64,000 bases of DNA from Ursus arctos (lineage: Eukaryota; Chordata; Mammalia; Carnivora; Ursidae), in assembly GCF_023065955.2 (NCBI RefSeq), contig NW_026623100.1, positions 72,172,727 to 72,236,726 on the forward strand, in the 5' to 3' direction. The position numbers were made by a program, and so were the translations under genes. The stretch's first letter is position 1. Each line of letters opens with the position of its first letter. Positions 54,740-64,000 of this stretch are shown piece by piece. The notes below the pieces were generated by a model, which had not been told where the DNA came from, ran no database searches, and was given only the letters and a program-made list of their open reading frames with translations.

Positions 54740-54858
54740 TTCAGAGGGGAGGGGGGTGGGGGAATGGGACAGGCTGGTGATGGATAGTCAGGAGGGCACG
54801 TATTGCATGGTGCACTGGGTGTTATAGGCAACTAATGAATCATCGAACTTTACATAAA
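54740..54858 (+). mobile_element. L1 3' UTR fragment, prematurely ended
   Basis: G-rich polypurine 'ggggaggggggtggggg' (54747 on), 'acgtattgcatggtgcactg', 'aactaatgaatcatcgaact', then an abrupt change to A-rich sequence at 'ttacat', before the usual L1 3' terminus. Either an internally polyadenylated transcript or a later deletion. Confidence 0.8.
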
Positions 54859-55369
54859 GAAAAAAACAACCAACAGGTGAAATTAATACTAATAATAGTT
54901 TATTTAGCCAACTGTGTTAAAAATATAATTTTAACATGTAATCTATATAAAAAATTACTGATAAGATTAAAAAAAAAGGAGCAACTGGATTTGACAAATT
55001 TTAAATCCCTGATTTGCATATTTTCCCAAGCAATCCCAGCTAACCTAGTTTCAATCCCTGTTTTACATAGAGGACTTAAGTGAGAACTACACTCATGACC
55101 TCTTGCCCATCTAACTCTGTCCTCTTGTTGTCTTCCTTGCAACAGAGTCAAGTTTCTACCTGAATCTGTATTTCCTGAATTGCAATTCTAATTGCCCAAA
55201 GAAATGTCTGCTTCAACTTTCAGTGAATTCTTCCTTGGTCGGTACGGGCTTCCCCATCCATTCAATCTTATCTATCTCTCTCTCTTTTGTCCATAACAAT
55301 ATATTAAAATTGTCACTCAAGGCATAGGGAAGAGTAAATATCCTTTGCCAATAAAGAATTCACTTTCAC
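54859..55369. other. AT-rich unclassified sequence
   Basis: No gene or repeat family recognised. 'gccaataaagaattc' at about 55347 resembles a poly-A signal context but stands alone. Confidence 0.35.
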
Positions 55370-55382
55370 CCTGAATAATTCT

Positions 55383-55566
55383 TTTTTGTTTGTTTGTTTT
55401 TTTAGAGCAGGGGTGGGGCAGAATGGGAGAGAGAGAGAATGTTAAGCAGGCTCCATGCTCAGCATAGAGCGTGAAACAGGGCTCATTCTCAAGACCCTGA
55501 GATCATGACGTGAGCCAAAATCAAGAGCCAGGTGCTTAAACAACTGAGCCCCCCAGGAGCCCTTAT
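55383..55566 (-). mobile_element. SINEC (tRNA-Lys SINE), decayed
   Basis: T-rich tail, 'aatgggagagagagagaatg', 'gatcatgacgtgagccaaaa', 'ctgagccccccaggagccc'. Duplication 'cctgaataattct' at 55370-55382 and 55567-55579 is exact although the body is mutated. Confidence 0.92.
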
Positions 55567-55579
55567 CCTGAATAATTCT

Positions 55580-57394
55580 GACACAGTGCCAGCATTCATA
55601 GTCTTTTGGACACAATAATCAATGTAATCTACGGTTGAGTAGAATCTTCTCATTTTCAAAGAAGTTTTAAAAAATATTTTTCCTATTTACAGCTCAGAAC
55701 TTTTGGAGGGACCCTTAACACCCTGTCACTTTATTTCTATCAATGGAATTCTTATCTAGAGTAAAATTCTCAGCCCTTCTGGAGGAGCATGAACCTCTTT
55801 GGGGGGTGCTATGTCTCTGGCCTGGGTGGAGTTAGTATTTAAAAGCAATACCCAGTCAAAAACTAATGACGTACTATACATTGGCTAACTGAACATAATA
55901 AAAAAAAAAAGAAAGAAAGAAAGAAAATGCTTAAAAAATAAAATAAAATAAAAAATAAAAGCAATACCCATTTGTGGTCTTGCTCTCTTTCCTGCTTTTG
56001 AGACCACAAAACCCTAACTCATGTCATAGTTAGTGCAGACCCATGTGGTCCCATGTGGTCTTGACTGGGAAGGGGGTGGGGAAGGCAACTGGGAGGAAGG
56101 ATGGTTGCAGATTCAGGCTGCGTTCTTCAATTCAGCTTCTCCAGTAATAAAGGTGGATACTCACATGTCCACCTAGCTGGTTCCTGTCACTTCACTGATT
56201 GGTATCCAACATCCTAGACAAGGATCTTGAAATCTGGGGTTGCTAGTCAGACAAAGCCAAGAAAGGTAACTTAAAAGTCAATCAAAAATAATTTTAATAT
56301 CTGAAAAAATTCAACCCTAAAAATTAAGAAGAAAAAATAAAAATAATTAAAATGGGTTATGCTTGAAAATCTTTTGAATTAGACTAGAAGATGCTTAAAT
56401 GTCTTAAGAGCCAAAAATGCAACATCTCACCTGTGTGGGATGAAGATTTACTTGAATGGCCAGAAGAATTACATCAAGTATATTTTTTAAGAAATGAAAG
56501 CTGTGTAACCAGTTCCTTTAAATTACAGAGGCCTTGTTACAGATATAAATAAAACCCAGGACTAGATATTGTTGCTAACAAAAAATCCGGTCAGTTTGGG
56601 GGCCAAAATATTTTGTTGTACAACGTTATTGCTGGGAAAGGTATGTCCCAAAGTAGCTTAGGAAGATGTAACTGTTTAATTAGTGTGTAAGCATCTTTTA
56701 ACCAAGACAACTTAGAACTAAGTATATAAATATACAAGAAAATGACATTTTTAACACTTATACATTTAAGAAAGACTGCTTTTTAATTGGCCTATTTTCT
56801 TGCTCAGGCTTTTAATATCAATTTAAAATGTACAATTGAATAATTAATTTAGACCTTCTAAAACTGAACATTCTCCAAGTTTATATTCACAATATTAGAA
56901 TATTTGAGAGTTCAAATTCACCATAAACATAAGTTTAATTTATTAGATTTGTAAGCTACTTAAGTACTTGGGATGGTTTTATTTCTAATTCAGACAACTG
57001 ATGTATTTCTTTTTTTTTATTTTAATGTTTTTTTATTATATTATGTATTTCTAAGTGAAACCAGATTATTAAACACATAAATACAGTTTGAAATACAAAC
57101 GAAATTTAATTAGATTGTTAAAACTCAAACTGATTATTAAATGTGCTAAATATATAAAAGGTATAATAATATTTGTAAGTAAACTTAAAAGGTTAAAAAA
57201 GAACTAGGTTTTTGCATGTGTAACTATAAAAAATTAAGTATTAATATCTGAAACCAGAATTGCTTCTAAATAATGTCTTTTGCACCGAAAAGCCAGGCTT
57301 AAGGACACAAAACTCACACTAACACGTGCTATGAGAGAAGGAAAATGTTGTGGCTCGTTGACACTTCCAGCCAATATCAATAGTTAGGAGATAT
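55580..57394. other. AT-rich unclassified sequence with one L1 micro-insertion
   Basis: Apart from the L1 piece at 55855-55956, no family is recognised. 55740-56270 has LTR-like features (a lone 'aataaa', pyrimidine tracts), but no paired termini were found. 56270-57300 is strongly AT-rich. Confidence 0.35.
55855..55956 (+). mobile_element. Extremely 5'-truncated L1 (102 bp)
   Basis: About 45 bp of L1 3' terminus ('aaaactaatgacgtactata', 'ggctaactgaacataataaa') followed by a long impure A-tail with (GAAA)n and (AATAA)n. Exact 14-bp duplication 'aaaagcaataccca' at 55841-55854 and 55957-55970. Confidence 0.93.
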
Positions 57395-57571
57395 GGTGAT
57401 CAGAATATAGGATCTGGGGTCAGAGACCCTCTGTAATATGATTTTATACAAATTCCTTAGTCTCTCTGACTTTGATTCTTTCTCTGTAAAAGGAGGCCAA
57501 ATAACAATAGCTATCCTACTAGATTGTTCTGAAGAGTAAATGAGACAATTGGTATAAACAAAGAACTTGCT

Positions 57572-57780
57572 GGGGCACCTGGGTGGCTCAGTCAGTTGAG
57601 TGTCTGACTCTGGTTTCAGCTCAGGTCATGATCTCAGGGTCTTGAGACAAGGCCCACATTGGGCTCTATGCTTCTCTCTCTCTCTCTCCCCCTCTCCCTC
57701 TGCCCCTCCTCTCTCCCACTGTGCTCTCTCTCTGGCTCTCTCTCTCAAAAAAACAAAAATAATAAAACAAAATCATAAAA
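57572..57780 (+). mobile_element. SINEC (tRNA-Lys SINE) inside a MIR
   Basis: Head 'ggggcacctgggtggctcag', 'ctcaggtcatgatctcaggg', (TC)n linker, mixed A-tail. 12-bp duplication 'aaagaactt(g/t)ct' at 57560-57571 and 57781-57792. Confidence 0.94.
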
Positions 57781-57810
57781 AAAGAACTTTCTAACTGTAG
57801 AATCATAAAA

Positions 57811-57873
<63 letters not shown>
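57811..57873 (+). repeat. (TC)12(AC)19 compound microsatellite
   Basis: Twelve TC units followed directly by about nineteen AC units, both pure. The minus-strand frame through it is a repeat artefact. Confidence 0.97.
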
Positions 57874-57876
<3 letters not shown>

Positions 57877-57900
57877 CAGTAGTTATTATTGCATGGGGGG

Positions 57901-59280
57901 GATATTTATTTATTTATTTCTAATGATTTTATTATATTATGTTAGTCACCATACAGTACATCCCCGGTTTCCGATGTAAAGCTCGATGATTCATTAGTTG
58001 CGTATAACACCCAGTGCACCACGCAATACGTGCCCTCCTTACTACCCATCACCAGTCTATCCCATTCCCCCAACCCCCTCCCCTCTGAGGCCCTCAGTTT
58101 GTTTCTCATCGTCCATAGTCTCTCATGTTTCATTCCCCCTTCTGATTACCCCCCCTTTCTTTATCCCTTTCTTCCCCTACCGATCATCCTAGTTCTTATG
58201 TTCCATAGATGAGAGAAATCATATGATATTTATCTTTCTCTGCTTGACTTATTTCACTTAGCATTATCTCCTCCAGTGCCGTCCATGTTGCAGCAAATGT
58301 TGAGAACTCGTTCTTTCTGATAGCTGAGTAATATTCCATTGTATATATGGACCACAACTTCTTAATCCAGTCATCTGTTGAAGGGCATCTCGGTTTCTTC
58401 CACGCTTTAGCTATTGTGGGCAATGCTGCTATGAACATTGGGGTGCATATGGCCCTTCTCTTCACTACGTCTGTATCTTTGGGGTAAACACCCAGTAGTG
58501 CAATGGCTGGGTCATAGAGTAGCTCAATTTTTAACTTTTTAAGGGACCTCCACACTGTTTTCCAGAGTGGCTATACCAACTTGCATTCCCATCAACAATG
58601 TAGGAGGGATCCCCTTTCTCCACATCCTTTCCAACAATTGTTGTTTCTTGCCTTGTCTATTTTTGCCATTCTAACTGGCGTAAGGTGGTATCTCAGTGTG
58701 GTTTCGATTTGAATTTCCCTGATGGCTAATGATTTTGAACATTTTTTTCATGTGTCTGTTAGCCATTTGTATGTCTTCATTGGAAAAGTGTCTGTTCATA
58801 TCTTCTGCCCATTTTTTGATTTGTTTAATTGTTTCTTGTGTATTGAGTTTGAGAAGTTCTTTATAGATCTTGGATACCAGTCCTTTATCTGTAGTGTCAT
58901 TTGCAAATATATTCTCCCATTCCGTGGGCTGCCTCTTAGTTTTTTTGACTGTTTCCTTGGCTGTGCAGAAGCTTTTTATCTTGATGAAGTCCCATAAGTT
59001 CATTTTATCTTTTGTTTCTCTTGCCTTTGGAGATGTGTCACGAAAAAGGTTGCTTTGGCCGATGTCGTAGAGGTTGCTGCCTATGTTCTCCTCTAGGATT
59101 TTGATGGATTCCTGTCTCACATTGAGGTCTTTCATCCACTTGGAGTTTATTTTTGTGTATGGTGTGAGAGATTGGTCAAGTTTCATTCTTTTGCATGTAG
59201 CTGTCCAATTTTCCCAGCACCATTTATTGAAGAGACTGTCTTTTTTCCACCGGATGTTTTTTTTCTGCTTTATCAAAGAT
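57901..59280 (-). mobile_element. L1 3' segment (ORF2 C-terminal part plus 3' UTR)
   Basis: Reversed 3' UTR to about 58195, then ORF2. The minus frames 58196-58555 and 58671-59276 contain '[13 protein letters not shown]', 'CPSTDDWIKKLW', 'YTMEYYSAIRKNEF' and '[19 protein letters not shown]', hallmarks of the ORF2 C-terminal third. The reading frame is broken between 58556 and 58670, so no functional protein. This is the 3' half of a twin-primed insertion with 59281-59875. Confidence 0.95.
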
Positions 59281-59875
59281 TAGTTGCCCAAAGAGCCGAG
59301 GGTCCATTTCTGTTAGAAGTTATAGAGCAATTCAGTAATGTGGCGGGATACAAAATCAATGCTCAGAAATCAGTTGCATTTCTATACACGAATAACGAGA
59401 CTGAAGAAAGAGAAATTAGGGAATCCATCCCATTTACAATAGCACCAAAAACCATACGTTGCCTTGGAATTAACTTAACCAGAGACGTAAAGGACCTATA
59501 TTCTAGAAACTATAAATCACTCTTGAAAGACACTGAATAAGACACAAAAAGATGGAAAAATATTCCATGCTCATGGATCGGAAGAGTTAACATAGTTAAA
59601 ATGTCCATGCTACCCAGAGCAATCTACACTTTCAATGCTACCCCGATCAAAATACCAAGGACATTTTTCAAAGAACTGGAACAAATAGTCCTTAAATTTG
59701 TATGGAAACAGAAAAGGCCCCGAATCTCCAAGGAATTGTTGAAAAGGAAAAACAAAGCTGGGGGCATCACAATGCCGGATTTCGAGCTGTACTACAAAGC
59801 TGTGATCACAAAGACAGCATGGTACTGGCACAAAAACAGACACATAGACCAATGGAACAGAATGGGCGGGGGGAC
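59281..59875 (+). mobile_element. L1 inverted 5' segment (ORF2 thumb region)
   Basis: The plus-strand frame encodes ORF2 lying just upstream of the neighbouring minus segment: '[19 protein letters not shown]', '[14 protein letters not shown]', '[20 protein letters not shown]', ending near 'HIDQWNR'. A single in-frame TAA at 59538-59540 splits it into two open pieces. The strand switch at about 59280 and the continuity of ORF2 mark a twin-priming inversion. Confidence 0.95.
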
Positions 59876-60104
59876 TTTTTGCAGAAAAAGCTAAGGTAGG
59901 AGAGGAAAACTGAGCCACATTGCACTGCAGAGTAATGTTATAATCAATACTATTTATTTAATTTTATTTCATTTCACGGCTACTCTGTATTATTCCAGAT
60001 ACACAAGACTACATTTCAGTTTTCCTGGAGGACAAATAATGCTCTGAATTTCAACCAGGGAAAGGCCAAATGGTCACAAGGGTAAGTTTGTCATTGCAGG
60101 TCCC

Positions 60105-60285
60105 TTTGTCTCGAAGTGTGATCCTTGGGACACTTGCAGCATGAACATCTTGTATGCTTGTTAAAAACACAGATTCTCCAGACATACTGGAGTCAGAATC
60201 TCAGACCGTGGGGCCCAGGACCTAGTTCTAACAGGTTCCCTGGGTGATTCTTAGACATATTTTAGTCTGGGAACTACTCCTTCAT
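60105..60285 (+). mobile_element. MER5A hAT MITE
   Basis: 'tgtctcgaagtgtgatcctt', 'ttgttaaaaacacagattct', 'gagtcagaatctcagaccgt', 'taacaggttccctgggtgat', 'agtctgggaactactcctt'. Full length, diverged. Confidence 0.9.
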
Positions 60286-60829
60286 ATAAACATGGATAGA
60301 TAATTTTAAAAATAAGTTATGGCCCCACAAAAGTATGAACATTATGCATCCAGGGTTGAACAGAGGATGCTGACTTCATAGTGGCTTCCTCCCCACCTAT
60401 GGTGAAGTCACAGCCATTCTGTAAATGTCCCCTGCAGATAACTCTCAGCATTCAGGGAACCACGAGTCTGCCTCCTGCCCTCCTTTCCAGACATGTGGAC
60501 TTTGTTCTCCATCTTCAATCTCTATTTCCAGGGTTTACATGCCTTGTTTCGCTGGCCCTTACATTTGTGAGCATGTAGACTTCCTAAATGGCTCCGCTCC
60601 CAGGTTATGCCACTCCTGCCCTCCCCATGGTGACCTTCGTACCTTCCTTGGCTCCATTCTCTGCAGCCTGAGAGAGGCATCAGACCCCTACACCTAGCCC
60701 AGATTCCCAGAAGCACATTTGCTCCCACTCCAACTGAAAGGGCATTCACACAGAATGGTCTCTGGAGCAGCCACTGTGCTCTGTCCTCTGGGAGGTGTTC
60801 TGATCCTCTAGCATGGCCTGAATATGCTT
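60286..60829. other. Unique non-coding sequence
   Basis: No repeat or gene recognised. Frames of 65-90 codons on both strands overlap. Confidence 0.4.
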
Positions 60830-61012
60830 TGGAGCCCCGTTAATCAAAGTCTGGCCCGTGGACCGGCAACATCAGCATCCCTGGGTCTCGTTAGAAGGCA
60901 GAAACGCAGGCTGCTCTCCAGACCTCTGAAATCAGAGTCGGCATCTTAACAAGATCCCTAGGTGATCCATGTGCACATTAAAGCTTGATAAACACTGCTC
61001 TGAAACACTTTG
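60830..61012 (+). mobile_element. MER5A hAT MITE
   Basis: 'ggcccgtggaccggcaacat', 'ttagaaggcagaaacgcagg', 'ctgaaatcagagtcggcatc', 'acaagatccctaggtgatcc', 'cttgataaacactgctctg'. Near full length. Confidence 0.85.
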
Positions 61013-61084
61013 TCTTGGAATGTTAATAAATCTGAAGAGTCCACACTGAATCTTCAAATATTGGCAAGATCCTCAGATCAAATA

Positions 61085-61250
61085 TTTTAGATAGTAATGT
61101 GCATTATAATAATGACCTGTCACTCTTGTTAAAGATTCTGAGTCCTGGAATCCTACCTTGGAGAGTCTACTTCCGTAGGTTTCGAATCTGCACTTTTACA
61201 GCCTCCACCAGGTATGTCAATGAACCTCATGGGAAAGAAACCCTGGACTA
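61085..61250 (+). mobile_element. MER5-type fragment
   Basis: 'cttgttaaagattctgagtc', 'cgaatctgcacttttacagc', 'accaggtatgtcaatgaacc' follow MER5 order, weaker than its neighbours. Confidence 0.6.
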
Positions 61251-61389
61251 GAGAGCAGAGAGCAAGAAATGAAGCCAAAGGTTCACATGGGAACCAAGCC
61301 TGGAGACTCTAAACTTGTACCATATGCTCTCTCTAATGAGAAGAGGGCCAGTCCAAGTGTCTAAGGAACACAGAATCGTCCATCAAGCT

Positions 61390-61616
61390 CCTGAGTTATT
61401 TATACAATTTCAGAGTGAAGACAGAGCATGCGAGTGAGCAGGGTGGTGGGGGGTGGGTAGATGCAAAGAGAAAGGGAAGGAGAGAATCTTAAGCAGGCTC
61501 CGTGCTCAGTGCAGAGCCTGAGGCAGGGATTCATCTCAAGACCCTGAGATCATGACCTGAGCCGAAATCAAGAGTCTGTTGCTCAACCACTCAACGACTG
61601 AGCCACCCAGGTGCCC
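61390..61616 (-). mobile_element. SINEC (tRNA-Lys SINE), old copy
   Basis: Decayed tail region, 'aatcttaagcaggctccgtg', 'gagatcatgacctgagccga', 'gactgagccacccaggtgcc'. No clear duplication. The left edge is approximate. Confidence 0.88.
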
Positions 61617-62200
61617 CTAAACCTAGCAATCCCTTAAAGAATATTTATATTTGTGTATATTGGCCCACACATACATTTAAGTGGCCGATGTTCAAGTCCA
61701 CAAATGCTGAAAAGCTGATACGTACTAGGTTTTCTCTTTTTGTTTATCAGACCACTGTGTATATAGCAGCATATTGGGCTTTATTTGTCCTGGGAAACGA
61801 AATTGTCTCTATAGAAGCACATGGATGGATTGGGGGTTGAATTACTCCTTCAAAATGAATCATAAGACATAAAAAAATGCCTGGTTCTGAATCATATCAA
61901 AACAATTACTCCGATAAATTTAAGATAAACCAAGTATCAAAACCGGGTAAAGATTAAGAATGAATGTCTATTTGCTCTTAAGTTATTTGGGAAGACAAAG
62001 GCAAATAAGCATGACATGTTTACTTCTGGAGCAGCTAAGTGCGACCATGCACAGCTCTGCTTATTAATAGACCAAGATACAGCTGAAGAAGCTTAGGTTT
62101 TATTATTATGAAAACTGTATTTAGAGACCTGCTTTGGTAAAAAAAATAATCACATTTAACACAAAACATGGACAGTGTTTTTGAGTGGATGATAGGCAAA
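61617..62200. other. AT-rich unique sequence
   Basis: No repeat or gene recognised. Confidence 0.4.
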
Positions 62201-62204
62201 TTAC

Positions 62205-62425
62205 TTCGTTAACAACTTTATTGGGATATAATTTACATACCAAAAAATTCACTTATTTTAAGTGTGCAATTTAATAATCTTAAGAGAAATTACTCAGTTA
62301 CACAACCATCATCAAAACCCAGTTTTAGAACACTTCTATCACTACAATAAAATCCTTTGTGCTCATTCAGTTAATCTCTACTCCCACTCCCAGTCCTGGC
62401 TAGTACTAATCTAAGCTAAATTTTT
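62205..62425 (-). mobile_element. Old L1 3' UTR fragment, antisense
   Basis: 'aacaactttattgggatata', 'atttacataccaaaaaattc', 'cagttacacaaccatcatca', 'ctggctagtactaatctaag' match the reversed 3' UTR of old L1 (L1MA/L1MB-like). Interrupted on the right by the SINE. Confidence 0.75.
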
Positions 62426-62640
62426 AAAAAATTTATGATTATGATTACGATTATTACAGAGAGAGAGAGAGAGCTCGGGAGCATGGGGTGGAGGGGGCTG
62501 AGGGAGAGGGAGAAAGAGAATCCTAAGCAGGCTCGACCTGTGTGGAGCCTGAGGCCGGGCTCAATCTCATGACCCTGAGATCATGACCTGAGCCAAAATC
62601 AAGAGTTGGATGCTTAACTGATTGAGCCACCCAGGCACCC
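62426..62640 (-). mobile_element. SINEC (tRNA-Lys SINE)
   Basis: AT-rich tail, (GA)n, 'agaatcctaagcaggctcga', 'gatcatgacctgagccaaaa', 'ttgagccacccaggcacccc'. Exact 15-bp duplication 'ctaagctaaattttt' at 62411-62425 and 62641-62655. Confidence 0.95.
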
Positions 62641-62655
62641 CTAAGCTAAATTTTT

Positions 62656-63119
62656 TTTTAAATACTTTTTTGGGAAAATGATACGGCTTTCTCCTGTGTT
62701 CCACTACAGAAATCATCATGGAGGGGGATGTTAGGAAAAACTACAGAAGAGCATTCTAGCTACAAAAATAATCAGGATGCTTACGCCCAGAATATACCCA
62801 AGTATACCGAGAATAACAAATATTTGGCAATCTATAAGTTCAATGGCTATATTTAAAACTAAAACAGAATCTATGGGCTGGGATCCAATTTTGGTGGGAA
62901 TCATAGTGCCTGAAAAGACATTTACTAGTAATTAAAACCCAGATGGAGCATAGGCAGCTTGATAAGTTTACCTGGAAGAGCAACCTTGGCTCTGGTAAGG
63001 TTTGTAATCTGTTTTCAAATGGCTCTGAAAAACAGTGAGAAGAATACAAGGTTTTTTGCAACAGGAAAAATAAGTAATGAGTATATGTCTCCATACACTG
63101 CTTATGCCATTGGTTCACT
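62656..63119. other. Unique non-coding sequence
   Basis: No repeat or gene recognised. Overlapping 92-codon frames on both strands are unsupported. Confidence 0.4.
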
Positions 63120-63285
63120 TAAATACTTGCTTTCTTCAACAGTCATTTGCTTTGCAAAATTCGAGTTCTTGCTGTGTAGTAGGTGCTGGGATGGAATGAC
63201 TGACAGACTAGACAGTCTCCTGCCTTCACAGAGCTGACAGTTTAACTCTCTGTGATTTGGGAGCTCATGCAAATCAGTAAAAGAA
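63120..63285 (-). mobile_element. L2 LINE 3' terminus, antisense
   Basis: 'tgtgtagtaggtgctgggat', 'ctcctgccttcacagagctg', 'acagtttaactctctgtg' fit the reversed L2 end. Confidence 0.6.
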
Positions 63286-63299
63286 CAACATCTCCATGT

Positions 63300-63420
63300 T
63301 TTAGCAAAATGGCATCATGTGTCATTGGCCAGCCATCAGATGGGCTTTGGAACCAGAGACCTACCCTGCCACATACTAGCTTCTCTCACATAATGGGTTG
63401 AGACTTTGGAGACCTTGAGA
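63300..63420 (+). mobile_element. MIR-like fragment
   Basis: 'gggctttggaaccagagacc' and 'taccctgccacatactagct' are MIR 5' core-like; the rest is too diverged. Confidence 0.5.
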
Positions 63421-63477
63421 TAAGAAGAACGTATTTTGCATGTGGGACAGATGTCTTTGGGGACCAGAGAGTAGACT

Positions 63478-63962
63478 GGTAGGCGAAATAATGACCTCCC
63501 TTAGTATGCCCATGTTCTAACCTGTGAATATGTTACCCTATGTGGAAAAAGGGAATTTGCAACTCGATTACAAACCCTGAGGATGGGGAGATTGTCCTAG
63601 GTTATCTGAGCAAGCCTGAGCTAATAATCACAGAAGTCCTTAAAAGCAGAGAACCTTTCCTGGCTGTAGTCAGAGAGAGACAAGATGGAAGACAAAGAAT
63701 CAGAGAGATACAGTGTAAGGATCAGGTCTATTGTTCCTGGCTGTGAAGATCAAGGAAGGCACCAATGAGCCAAGAAGCCTCTAGAAACCAGAGAAAGCAA
63801 GAAAACTAATCCTCACACAGAGCCTGGGGAAGGACAACAATGCTCTCAGCATCCTGTTTTGCCCTGATGAGGCCAGCTCAGACTTATCAGCTATTAAACA
63901 GTAAGATGACAAATTTGTGTTACAACACTAAATTTGTGGCAATTTGTTATGGAAACCATAAA
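63478..63962 (+). mobile_element. MLT1-type MaLR LTR, sense
   Basis: 'gcgaaataatgacctccctt', 'aacctgtgaatatgttaccc', 'gggagattgtcctaggttat', 'gccaagaagcctctagaaac', and the 3' end 'ctaaatttgtggcaatttgt'. The only sense MaLR LTR recognised here. Non-coding; the 68-codon frame in it is not a gene. Confidence 0.85.
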
Positions 63963-64000
63963 AAATGAAAACATCATATTAGGCAACTTATAAAACCTCT

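Larger units (their letters stand above)
57395..57893 (+). mobile_element. MIR split by SINE and microsatellite
   Basis: 'aggatctggggtcagagacc', 'ccttagtctctctgactttg', 'gtaaaaggaggccaaataac', 'gaagagtaaatgagacaatt', and after the interruptions the MIR end 'cagtagttattattgc'. Confidence 0.7.

Noticed and set aside
55740..56270. Possible retroviral LTR
   Set aside because: A lone poly-A-like signal and pyrimidine tracts, but no paired LTR, primer-binding site or internal genes could be found.
1..64000. CRISPR array, operon or other bacterial-type system
   Set aside because: The window is mammalian by its SINE, L1, L2, MIR and MaLR content. No spaced direct repeats or prokaryote-style gene packing exist.

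Overview
This window reads as nuclear DNA of a carnivoran mammal, most likely a bear or a close arctoid relative. At least 19 tRNA-Lys-derived carnivore SINEs (SINEC type) are present. Five have the 'agacagccagcgagagag' body and 'cataac(g/a)ccgggatcacgccctgag' box that I associate with the giant panda/bear subfamily. L1 3' ends have the carnivore form. The species call is an inference from repeat families.

No protein-coding exon, tRNA, rRNA or other conserved RNA gene could be supported. Every long open frame is either retrotransposon sequence (L1 ORF2 at 58.2-59.9 kb) or unsupported by composition or homology. The window is best described as intergenic or deep intronic DNA.

Layout. 0-14 kb: sparse old repeats (MIR, L2, MaLR LTRs, hAT-type fragments) with young SINEs at 4.15, 5.1 and 6.3 kb. 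14-18 kb: four SINEs, a TG microsatellite, an AT minisatellite, and an L1 3' end inserted in an antisense L2. 18-29 kb: long stretches without recognised repeats, two MaLR LTRs (one split by a SINE), and a short CR1/L3 fossil. 29-32.3 kb: an L2 split by a small inverted L1 and a SINE, then a SINE carrying a perfect telomere-repeat block. 32-45 kb: L2 and MIR remnants, an old L1 (38.4-40.4 kb), and the longest non-transposon frame (44.4-45.1 kb). 45-54 kb: a three-layer MER5A/L1/SINE nest, two conserved-element-like unique stretches, and an L2 split by an LTR. 54-64 kb: L1 3' fragments, a 102-bp L1 micro-insertion, a large twin-primed L1, a cluster of three MER5-type elements, and a MaLR LTR at the right edge.

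The elements do not form a gene system. They record successive insertions whose order can be read from nesting and target-site duplications (TSDs). The most unusual signal is the 40-bp (TAACCC)n telomeric block at 32101-32140, which occupies the middle of a SINE. Two independent L1 insertions with twin-priming inversions come next. I did not find a previously undescribed biological system.
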